Part shown: positions 25,345-33,171 of the stretch, piece by piece
Numbering within the stretch: position 1 is the stretch's first letter
How the letters are laid out: each line of letters starts with the position of its first letter
From: Sulfuritalea sp.
Lineage (GTDB): Bacteria > Pseudomonadota > Gammaproteobacteria > Burkholderiales > Rhodocyclaceae
Reading direction: 5' to 3'
Assembly: GCA_016708585.1 (NCBI GenBank)
Contig: JADJFK010000016.1
Span: 1 to 64,000, forward strand
DNA length: 64,000 nucleotides
Translations under genes and position numbers: made by a program
Notes under the pieces: generated by a model
Database searches by the model: none
Told to the model about the DNA's origin: nothing
The model's input: only the letters and a program-made list of their open reading frames with translations

Positions 25345-25788
25345 CTACCTTTCCTGGCGCAACTCGGGCGGCGTTTCGTCGTGGTCGCCGTGGGGGTGGT
25401 GTTCCCAGGCCTTGGAATAGACCTCGTGCGATTTCTTGATCAGGCGCTCGGGCACGCGCATGTTGCGCATCTGGGTTTCCTCGCAGAAATACACCACCGT
25501 GCGCATCAGCTTGCTGTAGACGCTGCGGTCGAGATGAAAGCCCTGGCGTACCAGCGCGGCTTCGAGCCCTTCCAGCGAGTAGTCGCTGATTTCGTACCAG
25601 ATCGACAGGCTGTAGGGCGCGATGCCGTCATCGATCTCCATGCCGTCCAGGCCGGCCAGCAGCTTGCGCGCCTCCTCGACATGTTCCGGATGACGATGGT
25701 CGAAGCGCAGTTCGCGGTGCTTGCGCGTGCCGGGCTGCGGGACGAAGGCCGCCGGGCGCTGGCGAGTGCTTGCCGTCGCGCTTTTCAT
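25345..25788 (-). CDS. Conserved hypothetical protein, possibly N-terminally frameshifted
   Basis: Function not recognised. 147 residues with a conserved-looking core: FVPQPGTRKHRELRFDHRHPEHVEEARKLL, a probable ferredoxin-like fold (IAPYSLSIWYEISDYSLEGLEAALVRQGFHLD), then a helical, histidine-rich tail. An alternative N-terminus in another frame starts at 25828 (MSRMTPEKARELRDEKRDGK) and would join the core if one base were removed near 25760-25775. That is exactly where a degenerate fragment of the repeat lies (GGGCGCTGGCGA, 25754-25765). Lies between ctpA and the moeB-like gene, all on the same strand and tightly spaced. Confidence 0.65.
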   Translation of the reverse strand: MKSATASTRQRPAAFVPQPGTRKHRELRFDHRHPEHVEEARKLLAGLDGMEIDDGIAPYSLSIWYEISDYSLEGLEAALVRQGFHLDRSVYSKLMRTVVYFCEETQMRNMRVPERLIKKSHEVYSKAWEHHPHGDHDETPPELRQER

Positions 25789-25824
25789 CGCGCAGTTCGC
25801 GAGCCTTTTCCGGAGTCATCCTGC

Positions 25825-27261
25825 TCATCGCCCGCGTCCCGTCATTAAGCGCTTGATGATCTGCCAGGCCTTGAGCAGATTGACCGCCTGGCTGAGCTGG
25901 TAGTCTTTCTTCGAAGCGAACTCGAGCGGCGCACGCGGCGTGTCGTCCGCATCTTCGCCCTTGCCCTTGTCCTTCTTGTCGGCCGGCTTGGCCTGTGGCT
26001 TGGGTGCCGCCGCGGGCTCGGCCTTTTCCTTGTCGCCGCCGAGATGGCGCTCCAGGTCGGCCTCGCGCAAACGCTCGCGTGAGCTGCCGTTGGCGCTTTC
26101 CTCGACGACGATGTCCGGCGTGATGCCCTTGGCCTGGATCGAGCGGCCCGAAGGCGTGAAATAGCGCGCGGTGGTGAGCTTGATCGCGGCATTGTTGGAC
26201 AAGGGCAGGACGGTCTGCACCGATCCCTTGCCGAAGGTCTGGGTGCCCATGATCACGGCGCGTTTGTGGTCCTGCAGGGCGCCGGCGACGATTTCCGAGG
26301 CAGAGGCCGAGCCGGCATTGACCAGCACCACCATGGGCGTGGTCCGGGCCCAGGCCGGGAGGTTCTTCATGATGTCGTCCCGCTGGCCCCGCTGGTAATC
26401 CTCCGGACTGGCCAGGTAGCGTCGCTTGGCGTCCTCGGTGCGGCCGTCGGTCGAAGTGACCAGTGTCTTGGGCGGCAGGAAGGCGGCGGAAACGCCGACC
26501 GCGCCGTTGAGCAGGCCGCCGGGATCGTTGCGCAGGTCGAGCACCAATCCCTTGATGCCCTCACCCTTGGCGTCCTTGTCTTCCTTGGCCAGCTTTTCGA
26601 GGTGCTTCACCACGTCCGGCGCGGTTTCCTCCTGGAACTGGGTGACTCGCAGATAGCCGAGACTGCCCTCGAGCAGTTTCGATTTGACGCTTTGCACCTT
26701 GATCTTTTCGCGTGTCAGCGTGACTTCGAAAGGTTTGGGCTCGCTCTTGCGGACGACGGTGAGCTTGATCTGGGTCTTCGGCTTGCCGCGCATTTTCTTC
26801 ACGGCCTCGTTGAGCGTGAGCCCTTTGACCAAAGTATCGTCGAGCTTGATGATCAGGTCGCCGGATTTGAGGCCAGCCCGTTGCGCCGGGGTGTCGTCGA
26901 TCGGCGCCACGACCTTGACGAAGCCGTCTTCCATGCCGACTTCGATGCCGAGGCCGCCGAATTCGCCCTGCGTGCTGACCTGCAGATCCTTGAAGGAGTC
27001 CGCATCCAGGTAGGCCGAGTGCGGATCGAGATTCGCCAGCATGCCGCTGATGGCGTGGGTGATCAGCTTCTTGTCTTCCACCGGTTCGACATAGCCCTGC
27101 TTGATCGCGTTGTAGACGTCGGCGAAGCTGCGCAGCTCCTCGATCGGCAAGGCCGAGGTGGCCGCATCCTTGCCCGCGCTGGCGGAAAAATTGAGGCTGA
27201 TGAAAATGCCGGCGATCAGACCGGAAACTACCAGACCCACTTGTTTCAGCTTGCTGCTCAT
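25825..27261 (-). CDS. ctpA: C-terminal processing peptidase, S41 family
   Basis: Periplasmic serine protease. Signal/anchor segment at residues 7-28 (VGLVVSGLIAGIFISLNFSASA); PDZ domain about residues 95-180 (GLGIEVGMEDGFVKVVAPIDDTPAQRAGLKSGD); catalytic core with VNAGSASASEIVAGAL (nucleophile Ser) and GKGSVQTVLPL (catalytic Lys). 478 residues with a lysine/alanine-rich linker before a short C-terminal helix. Start MSSKLKQ at 27261. Downstream of envC, an association seen in many proteobacteria, consistent with roles in cell-wall hydrolase control. Confidence 0.94.
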   Translation of the reverse strand: MSSKLKQVGLVVSGLIAGIFISLNFSASAGKDAATSALPIEELRSFADVYNAIKQGYVEPVEDKKLITHAISGMLANLDPHSAYLDADSFKDLQVSTQGEFGGLGIEVGMEDGFVKVVAPIDDTPAQRAGLKSGDLIIKLDDTLVKGLTLNEAVKKMRGKPKTQIKLTVVRKSEPKPFEVTLTREKIKVQSVKSKLLEGSLGYLRVTQFQEETAPDVVKHLEKLAKEDKDAKGEGIKGLVLDLRNDPGGLLNGAVGVSAAFLPPKTLVTSTDGRTEDAKRRYLASPEDYQRGQRDDIMKNLPAWARTTPMVVLVNAGSASASEIVAGALQDHKRAVIMGTQTFGKGSVQTVLPLSNNAAIKLTTARYFTPSGRSIQAKGITPDIVVEESANGSSRERLREADLERHLGGDKEKAEPAAAPKPQAKPADKKDKGKGEDADDTPRAPLEFASKKDYQLSQAVNLLKAWQIIKRLMTGRGR

Positions 27262-27380
27262 AGGAACTCCGAAGGACACAAAGGCAATTTGAACACCCAC
27301 ACCTCCCGCCCCCCACCCGGGCAGGGGCTACTGGCTGGCTCGCGACGCTCGAAAATCAAGGGCCGCCCCCGAACAGCCCG

Positions 27381-28613
27381 CTAGCGGTTGCTGGCCCATT
27401 TCAAGGGGTCGAAGGGCTGGCCCCGATGTCTCAATTCAAAGTATAAACCCGAGTCGGGGTTGCCGCCGCTGTTTCCCACGGTGGCGACGGATTCGCCATC
27501 CTTGACGCTGGCGCCCACTCCCGCCAGCAGCGATTCGTTGTTGCCATAGACGGAAAGAAAATCGTCGCCATGGTCGATCACCAGCAGGTTGCCGAAGCCG
27601 CGCAGCCAGTCCGAGAAGACCACGGACCCTGCCGCCACGGCCCTGACCTCGAGGCCTTCCGCGGCGCGGATGAAAATACCCTTCCAGCTTGCGCCCCCTT
27701 CCGGCCGCGGCTGACCGAAACGACCGGCAATCGTGCCCTTTACAGGCAGGCGAAGTTGACCGCGCCGGGCGGCGAAGGTTCCGCCGACATTGCCGGGATC
27801 GTGGCTTTTAAGGTTCGGGCTTTTGGCAGCCGTCGCATCGCTGCCGCCTGACGACCCTCGGCGTGTTGCCGGCGCCGACTTTCTTGCCGCCGCGATTCGT
27901 GCCAGGCCTTCAATCAGTTTGCCCAGTCGCTGCTCGTCGCGTTTCAGGGTGTCGATTTCCCGGCGTTGCAGCTTGAGGCGGTCGGCGATGGCGGCCAGGG
28001 TTTTCAGGCGCTGCTTCTTGCGCTCGAGCAGTTGCGCGCGGCCCTCACGCTGTCGGCGTTCCACCTCGGCCAACCGGACCTGGCGCTCGCGCACGGCGTC
28101 CGCCAGGCGCTGCTTTTCGTCGGCGACTGCGCGCAGTTGCTGGATCAGATCGGCCTTGGCGCGCGAGAGCAGGCTCAGGAAATGGCGGTCACGCGCCGAC
28201 TGGTTCGGATCCTCGCCTGACAGCAGTAGCTTCAGCGCATCGGAATCGCCGCCGACGAACTGTCGATTGAGGAGCCGGGCCAGCTGGTTTTGCTGGTTGC
28301 CCGCCTGGCGTTTCAGGCTCCTGCTCTGCGCGTCGGCATCCGCCAGTTCGGCTTTCAGTCCCGACCCTTCGGCCCCCAGTTCATGCAGGCGCCGGTTGAC
28401 GTCCGAAATCGCCGACTCGGTCTCGCGCAACTGATCGGCGGCATAAGTCTTCGATTCCTCGGCCTGCGCGATGTCGCGGCGCAGGGATTCGATGCGGACC
28501 TTCAGGTCCTGCAGTTCTGCCTTTTTCGAATCGACAGCGGCCGCGAAGGCCGCCGACGCCGAAAGCAGGGGAAGCAGGCAGCCCGTGAAGCAAATGATGC
28601 ATCGACGAATCAC
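27381..28613 (-). CDS. envC: EnvC-like murein hydrolase activator (coiled coil + LytM domain)
   Basis: Periplasmic activator of AmiA/B amidases at the division septum. GTG start, then signal peptide (IRRCIICFTGCLLPLLSASAAFA). Long coiled coil about residues 26-245, and a C-terminal LytM/M23 domain (VKGTIAGRFGQ, GIFIRAAEGLEVRAVAAGSVVFSDWLRGFGNLLVIDHGDDFLSVYG). The domain lacks the first zinc-binding His, as expected for an activator rather than an enzyme. 410 residues. The linker between the two parts includes KSAPATRRG, encoded by a partial repeat. Overlaps no neighbour; ctpA follows. Confidence 0.9.
   Translation of the reverse strand: MIRRCIICFTGCLLPLLSASAAFAAAVDSKKAELQDLKVRIESLRRDIAQAEESKTYAADQLRETESAISDVNRRLHELGAEGSGLKAELADADAQSRSLKRQAGNQQNQLARLLNRQFVGGDSDALKLLLSGEDPNQSARDRHFLSLLSRAKADLIQQLRAVADEKQRLADAVRERQVRLAEVERRQREGRAQLLERKKQRLKTLAAIADRLKLQRREIDTLKRDEQRLGKLIEGLARIAAARKSAPATRRGSSGGSDATAAKSPNLKSHDPGNVGGTFAARRGQLRLPVKGTIAGRFGQPRPEGGASWKGIFIRAAEGLEVRAVAAGSVVFSDWLRGFGNLLVIDHGDDFLSVYGNNESLLAGVGASVKDGESVATVGNSGGNPDSGLYFELRHRGQPFDPLKWASNR
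27864..27884 (-). repeat. Partial dispersed repeat inside the envC linker
   Basis: The minus strand reads AAGAAAGTCGGCGCCGGCAA then C; the first 14-16 bases of the core are kept and the GATACGGC end is lost. Translated in a third frame as KSAPAT. Confidence 0.6.
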
Positions 28614-28799
28614 GCCCCGGCCTTGCCTTGACTCGCCGGCGCCCGCTTTGCCGCCCGGATGGCACCCTGACGGCGGCGGCGAAGCAGGACAATCTTGCAC
28701 ATGAACGGGCCTCGGCGCACTCGGAGTAGCAGTATTCTATAATATTCGCATTTGGTGCCCGGCTCCGCCGGGCGCTTTCCAACCGGGGAACAGCCGCGC

Positions 28800-29126
28800 A
28801 TGCAAAGCGTAATTGACGATCTGATCGGCAAGCAGGAGCACATCGAAACCGCGGCGCGCGCGCTGAAGGCGATCTCGCATCCGCTGCGCCTGAAAATCCT
28901 CTGTGTGGTCGGCGACCAGGAAACCTGCGTGCAGGACATCGTCGAAGCCGTCGGCACGTCGCAGAGCAACATCTCGCAGCACCTCGCCATTTTGCGCGAC
29001 AAGGGCGTCCTGCAAACCCGCAAGGATGCCAACCGGGTTTTTTATCGCATCGCCGACCAGCGCACGCTGCAACTCATCGCACTGATGCGCGAAGTGTTCT
29101 GCGGCGTTCCGGCTCACAGGGAATAA
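28800..29126 (+). CDS. ArsR-family transcriptional regulator
   Basis: 108 residues with a winged helix: AISHPLRLKILCVVGDQETCVQDIVEAVGTSQSNISQHLAILRDKGVLQTRKDANRVFYRI. Cysteines at about residues 37, 45 and 102 (ILCVVG, ETCVQD, VFCGVP) do not form the classic ArsR metal site. They resemble the paired cysteines used by BigR/SqrR-type persulfide sensors, and a rhodanese gene follows 6 bases later. Sulfur sensing is therefore plausible but unproven. A TATAAT element (28738-28743) lies in its leader. Confidence 0.85.
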   Translation: MQSVIDDLIGKQEHIETAARALKAISHPLRLKILCVVGDQETCVQDIVEAVGTSQSNISQHLAILRDKGVLQTRKDANRVFYRIADQRTLQLIALMREVFCGVPAHRE

Positions 29127-29132
29127 ATCACG

Positions 29133-29540
29133 ATGGAATTTCTGCAAGAGAACATCATCTGGGTCGCCATTGCCTGCGTCAGCGGCGGCATGCTGCTGTG
29201 GCCGCTGGTCGCCGGCGGTAACGTGGCGCACCTGACCCCGGCCGAGGCCACCCTGATGATGAATCGCGAGGATGCGCTGGTGCTGGACGTGCGCGAGACC
29301 GGCGAGTGGAGCAGCGGCCACATCACCGGCGCCCGCCACATCACGCTGGGCCAGCTCGACAAGCGCCTGTCCGAACTGGACAAGTTCAAGGAGAAGCCGA
29401 TCATCGTGGTCTGCGCCACCGGCAATCGTTCCTCGTCGGCCTGCGGCCAACTGAAGAAGCATGGCTTCGGCAAGGTCTATAGCCTCGGCGGCGGAGTTTC
29501 GTCCTGGCGCGATGCCAATCTTCCCCTGACGACCAAATAA
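29133..29540 (+). CDS. Membrane-anchored rhodanese-like protein
   Basis: 135 residues: an N-terminal transmembrane anchor (about residues 8-28, IIWVAIACVSGGMLLWPLVAG), then a single rhodanese domain with LVLDVRETGEWSSGHITGARH and the active-site loop VVCATGNRSS (nucleophile Cys near residue 92). Likely sulfur transfer or persulfide handling. First of a rhodanese-grxC-secB-gpsA series that is conserved in betaproteobacteria, here led by the ArsR regulator. Confidence 0.92.
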   Translation: MEFLQENIIWVAIACVSGGMLLWPLVAGGNVAHLTPAEATLMMNREDALVLDVRETGEWSSGHITGARHITLGQLDKRLSELDKFKEKPIIVVCATGNRSSSACGQLKKHGFGKVYSLGGGVSSWRDANLPLTTK

Positions 29541-29561
29541 TCCCAGAGTACGGAGCCACGG

Positions 29562-29819
29562 ATGGCCAAAGTCCTGATGTATTCCACCGCCGTCTGTCCC
29601 TACTGCGTGCGCGCCGAGCAGCTGCTGACGCGCAAAGGCGTAAAAGATATCGAAAAAGTGCGCGTCGACCTCGAACCGGAGCGTCGTGCCGAAATGATGC
29701 AGAAGACCGGCCAGCGCACCGTGCCGCAGATCTACATCGGCGAAACCCATGTCGGCGGCTGCGACGACCTCTACGAGCTCGACCGCCAGGGCAAGCTCGA
29801 TCCGCTGCTGGCCGCGTAG
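29562..29819 (+). CDS. grxC: Glutaredoxin 3
   Basis: 85-residue dithiol glutaredoxin with the CPYC active site at residues 12-15, TVPQIYIG (cis-Pro loop) and HVGGCDDLYELD (glutathione-binding). Reduces disulfides with glutathione in the cytoplasm. 21 bases after the rhodanese gene and 37 before secB. Confidence 0.96.
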   Translation: MAKVLMYSTAVCPYCVRAEQLLTRKGVKDIEKVRVDLEPERRAEMMQKTGQRTVPQIYIGETHVGGCDDLYELDRQGKLDPLLAA

Positions 29820-29856
29820 AATCACCCACCTTTTCCCTCACCCTCCCCAATCCATC

Positions 29857-30309
29857 ATGAGCGACGAGCAGCCGGTTTTCAGCATCGAAAAGATTTACGT
29901 CAAGGATCTCTCCATCGAAGTGCCCAATGCGCCGCAGATTTTCCTCGAGCGCGAAACTCCCAGCATCGAAGTGCAGATCCAGAGCGCGGCGAAGGGGATA
30001 GGCGAGGGCATGTTCGAAGTCGCGCTGACGGTCACGGTGAATGCCAAGCATGAGGAAAAGGCCTTCTTCCTGGTCGAGGTGGTGAAGGCCGGCATCTTCC
30101 AGATCCGCAACGTGCCGGAACAGGACATGGAGCCGATCCTGGCAGTGGCATGCCCCAACATACTTTTTCCGTATGCCCGCGAAACGATTTCCGACGCCAT
30201 CAATCGCGCCGGCTTCCCGCCCGTGATCCTTGCCCCGGTCAACTTCGAATCGCTCTACCAGCAGCGCCTGATGGAGCAGCAGGCCGAAAGCAAGATCCAG
30301 TTGCAATAA
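29857..30309 (+). CDS. secB: SecB export chaperone
   Basis: 150 residues. Keeps preproteins unfolded and delivers them to SecA. Typical segments are FSIEKIYVKDLSIEVPNAPQIFLE and the C-terminal LFPYARETISDAINRAGFPPVILAPVNFESLYQQRL. The start MSDEQPVF is preceded by a purine-poor leader, so ribosome binding is weakly marked. Same operon as grxC and gpsA, the standard order. Confidence 0.96.
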   Translation: MSDEQPVFSIEKIYVKDLSIEVPNAPQIFLERETPSIEVQIQSAAKGIGEGMFEVALTVTVNAKHEEKAFFLVEVVKAGIFQIRNVPEQDMEPILAVACPNILFPYARETISDAINRAGFPPVILAPVNFESLYQQRLMEQQAESKIQLQ

Positions 30310-30312
30310 GCG

Positions 30313-30756
30313 ATGGTGCCACCGCGGCTGTTCACCCTGCTGATCCCGCTGGCGATTCTGGCGTCGCCGGCGCTGGCGCTGGACTATCGGACGCTTGCCG
30401 AGGCAGCGCCGGCCTACGACGCGCCCTCGGCCAAGTCCAAGCCCTTGTTCGTGGTGCTCGCCGGCACGCCGGTGGAACTGGTGGTCAGCCTCGAAGGCTG
30501 GTCCAAGGTGCGCGACAACCGCGGCGACCTGGTCTGGATCGAAAAGAAATATCTTTCGGAGAAGCGCAATGTCATCGTCCGCGCCGAGCGCGCCCAGGTG
30601 CGTGCCGCCGCCGACGACAAGGCGGCGCCGGTGTTCGAAGCCGAGCGCGACGTCGTGCTGGAACTGGTCGAGACGGTCCCCGGCGGTTGGGCCAAGGTGA
30701 AGCATCGCGACGGGCCAAGCGGCTTTCTCAAGGCGCCGCAAGTCTGGGGTCTGTAG
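30313..30756 (+). CDS. Secreted SH3-domain protein
   Basis: 147 residues: signal peptide (MVPPRLFTLLIPLAILASPALA) followed by two bacterial SH3-like repeats (about residues 24-82 and 85-145). The first has the pattern APAYDAPSAKSKPLFVVLAGTPVELVVSLEGWSKVRDNRGDLVWI, the second NVIVRAERAQVRAAADDKAAPVFEAERDVVLELVE with GGWAKVKHRDGPSGFL. Periplasmic, probably binding peptidoglycan or peptides; no enzyme domain. Sits 3 bases after secB and 43 before gpsA. Confidence 0.85.
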   Translation: MVPPRLFTLLIPLAILASPALALDYRTLAEAAPAYDAPSAKSKPLFVVLAGTPVELVVSLEGWSKVRDNRGDLVWIEKKYLSEKRNVIVRAERAQVRAAADDKAAPVFEAERDVVLELVETVPGGWAKVKHRDGPSGFLKAPQVWGL

Positions 30757-30799
30757 GGGGCCACTTGGTCATGAGCCAGCCAGCCCTGCGAGGTGCCTG

Positions 30800-31780
30800 A
30801 TGCGGATAGCAGTGCTCGGCGCCGGCGCCTGGGGTACGGCGCTGGCCATTGCCTTCGGCGCGCGGCATGCGGTGGCGTTGTGGTCCCGTGATTCCGCGCA
30901 AGCGGCCGAGATGTCGCGCCGCGGTGAAAACGCTCGCTACCTGCCGGGTTGCGCATTTCCCGCCGGCCTGCAAGTAACTGCCGATTTCGGTGCCGCACTG
31001 GCCGGCGCCGATCTGGCGATTCTCGCCGCGCCGCTGGCGGGTTTGCGCCCGATGCTGGAACAACTCAGGGTCACGGCACCGACCATGCCTTTCCTCTGGG
31101 TGTGCAAGGGCCTCGAAGCGGGCAGCGGCCTGCTGCCGCACCAGGTGGTCGACGCAGTGATGGGCGACGCCAGTTGCGGCGTGCTGACCGGGCCGAGTTT
31201 CGCCCTCGAAGTGGCGCGCGGCCTGCCCGCCGCCGTTACCCTGGCCGCCACCGATGCCGCGTTTGCCGCGAAAACCGCGCAAAGCCTGCACGGCGGCAAG
31301 CTGCGCATCTACGCCAGCGAAGACCTGATCGGCGCCGAAGTCGGCGGTGCGGTGAAGAACGTGCTGGCGATCGCCACCGGCATCTGCGACGGCCTCGGCC
31401 TCGGCAACAATGCCCGCGCCGCGCTGATCACGCGCGGCCTGGTCGAGATCACCCGTTTCGGCGAGGCGCTCGGGGCCAAACGCGAAACCTTCATGGGTCT
31501 GGCCGGCATGGGCGATCTGATGCTGACTTGCACCGGCGACCTCTCGCGCAACCGCCGCGTCGGCCTCCTGCTGGCCGAGGGCAAGGCGCTGCCCGACATC
31601 GTGCGCGAACTCGGCCACGTTGCCGAAGGCGTGCCCGCCGCGCGCGAGGTTGCCCGCCGCGCCGCCGAACTGGGCATCGACATGCCCATCACCTGCGCCG
31701 TGACCGCCGTGCTCGACGGCCGCATCACGCCGGTTGCCGCCGTCGAACAATTGATGGCGCGCGATCCGAAACACGAGTGA
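30800..31780 (+). CDS. gpsA: NAD(P)H-dependent glycerol-3-phosphate dehydrogenase
   Basis: Makes sn-glycerol 3-phosphate for phospholipids. N-terminal nucleotide-binding VLGAGAWGTALA (residues 5-16), VCKGLEAGSG, TGPSFALEVARGLPAAV, the catalytic Lys segment GGAVKNVLAIATGICDGLGLGNNARAALITRGL, and GLAGMGDLMLTCTG. 326 residues, full length. Ends 4 bases before the convergent trmL. Confidence 0.97.
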   Translation: MRIAVLGAGAWGTALAIAFGARHAVALWSRDSAQAAEMSRRGENARYLPGCAFPAGLQVTADFGAALAGADLAILAAPLAGLRPMLEQLRVTAPTMPFLWVCKGLEAGSGLLPHQVVDAVMGDASCGVLTGPSFALEVARGLPAAVTLAATDAAFAAKTAQSLHGGKLRIYASEDLIGAEVGGAVKNVLAIATGICDGLGLGNNARAALITRGLVEITRFGEALGAKRETFMGLAGMGDLMLTCTGDLSRNRRVGLLLAEGKALPDIVRELGHVAEGVPAAREVARRAAELGIDMPITCAVTAVLDGRITPVAAVEQLMARDPKHE

Positions 31781-31784
31781 GGCG

Positions 31785-32297
31785 CTAGCCGCCGCCGGCA
31801 AAGCCCTGCTGGCGCCAGGCCTCGTAGACCATCACCGCCACGGCGTTGGACAGGTTCAGGCTGCGGTTGCCCGGGATCAGCGGCAACCGCAGGCGGTGGT
31901 TCTCCTCGATTTCGGCCAGAAGCTCTGGCGGCAGTCCGCGCGATTCGGAACCGAAGACGAAGGCGTCGCCCGGCTGGTAGCGTGGCGGGGGGGGATCCAC
32001 AAGCTTATGCGCAGCGGTATCCCCTGGTACGGCGCTGGCGTGACGGCGAACGGCTTTGGTGGTCAGCGCAAACAACCGCGCATCGCCCAGCGCGGCGCGG
32101 CAGGCAGCCCAGTTGGCGTGCACCGTGACGCAGGCCATCTCGGCGTAGTCCAGCCCGGCGCGGCGCAACTGCGCATCGGAAAGATCGAAACCCAGCGGCT
32201 CGACCAAGTGCAGGCGGCAACCCGTATTCGCGCAAAGGCGGATCGCATTTCCTGTATTGGGCGGAATCTCGGGAGTGACCAGGACTACGTGGAACAC
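31785..32297 (-). CDS. trmL: tRNA (cytidine/uridine-2'-O-)-methyltransferase, with an inserted repeat
   Basis: SPOUT-fold methyltransferase of the tRNA wobble base 34. Landmarks: VLVTPEIPPNTGNAIRLCANTGCRLHLVEPLGF, FGSESRGLP and the knot LPLIPGNRSLNLSNAVAVMVYEAWRQ. 170 residues, where about 152-155 is normal. The excess is at about residues 84-102 (ASAVPGDTAAHKLVDPPPP between TTKAVRRH and YQPGDAFVFG) and is encoded by a long form of the repeat. The frame is intact and the insertion sits in a surface-loop position before the SAM-binding knot. Confidence 0.93.
   Translation of the reverse strand: MFHVVLVTPEIPPNTGNAIRLCANTGCRLHLVEPLGFDLSDAQLRRAGLDYAEMACVTVHANWAACRAALGDARLFALTTKAVRRHASAVPGDTAAHKLVDPPPPRYQPGDAFVFGSESRGLPPELLAEIEENHRLRLPLIPGNRSLNLSNAVAVMVYEAWRQQGFAGGG
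31990..32047 (-). repeat. Long form of the dispersed repeat inside trmL
   Basis: On the minus strand it runs CGCCGTCACGCCAGCGCCGT, then ACCAGGGGATACCG, then CATAAGCTT. These are the same blocks in the same order as the long form in cysN (3995-4068), with the second inverted arm missing. An 8-base G/C run (31987-31994 on the plus strand) flanks it. Confidence 0.65.
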
Positions 32298-32394
32298 GAT
32301 TGTCGATGTCTCGAATGGCGGAGGTTTTTTTGAAGTAAGCGGCCACGGCCCTGCCCGGCTTCCGGCAGGACTGGCGAAATTGTACTGTTGCCGA

Positions 32395-33153
32395 TCAGTC
32401 CTTCAGCGCCCTTGCCAGGACGAAGTTCTCCACCCGCGCCGCGCCGTGGGCCTTGAGGGTGCGGGCCAGTTCGTCGAGCGTGGCGCCGGTGGTCATGACG
32501 TCGTCGACCACCAGCACCTGCTTGCCCGTCAGGTCGAGTTCGCATTCGAAGGCGTGGCGGATGTTCTGCTTGCGTTCCTTCCACGGCAGGCTGGCTTGCG
32601 GTGCGGTGTCGCGGCGGCGATGGACGCGGCTGGTTTCGAGCGGTACGCCCAGCAGCTTGGCCAGCGGACGGGCAAGTTCGATGGCCTGGTTGAAGCCGCG
32701 CTCGGCCAGCCGCGCCGGCGCCAGCGGCACCGGCAGGACCAGATCGGGGCGGAAGGAAACGGGAAGCTGCGACAGTTCCCGGCCGAGAAAGTCGGCGCCG
32801 GCGAGACGGTGGGCGTATTTCAGCGCCTGAATCAGGCGGTCCAGCGGGAACTCGTAGCGGAACATGGCTTGTGTGGCGTCGAAGTGCGGCGCCTGTTTCA
32901 GGCAGGCGCCGCAAGTGTTTGCACCCGGCGCCGGCAGGGCGCAGAGCGGGCAGCGCTCGGTCGTGAGGCGCGGCAGGCTTGCGGCGCACGCGGGGCACAG
33001 CAGGCAGTCGCCGGCGGGCGCGGCGCAGAGGAAGCAGTCCTGCGGCAGCAGGGCGTTTGCGACGCCGTGCGCGGTTTTCTTCAGCTTCGCTGCCGCAGTG
33101 CCCACAATTGACAAGCCCGGCTCCTTCCACCAAGATTCGCGCCTTTCCCGCAT
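32395..33153 (-). CDS. comF: ComF family protein (phosphoribosyltransferase-like)
   Basis: 252 residues. N-terminal zinc-ribbon cysteines (CFLCAAPAGDCLLCPAC, RCPLC, CGACL), then a type I phosphoribosyltransferase fold with LVVDDVMTTGATLDELARTL as the PRPP-binding loop. Required for DNA uptake/transformation in several bacteria. The RLAGADFLGREL segment is encoded by a repeat copy in antisense without changing the length I expect. The start at 33153 is 18 bases from the divergent bioB start. Confidence 0.9.
   Translation of the reverse strand: MRERRESWWKEPGLSIVGTAAAKLKKTAHGVANALLPQDCFLCAAPAGDCLLCPACAASLPRLTTERCPLCALPAPGANTCGACLKQAPHFDATQAMFRYEFPLDRLIQALKYAHRLAGADFLGRELSQLPVSFRPDLVLPVPLAPARLAERGFNQAIELARPLAKLLGVPLETSRVHRRRDTAPQASLPWKERKQNIRHAFECELDLTGKQVLVVDDVMTTGATLDELARTLKAHGAARVENFVLARALKD
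32788..32809 (+). repeat. Dispersed repeat inside comF (antisense)
   Basis: AAAGTCGGCGCCGGCGAGAC then GG on the plus strand; comF reads the complement as RLAGADF. Confidence 0.7.
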
Positions 33154-33171
33154 TCTAGCGAGTCCCCCGCG

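Noticed and set aside
25754..25765. GGGCGCTGGCGA as an independent repeat copy
   Set aside because: Only about 11 bases match; I keep it as a possible fragment because it coincides with a possible frame break, but do not annotate it as a repeat.
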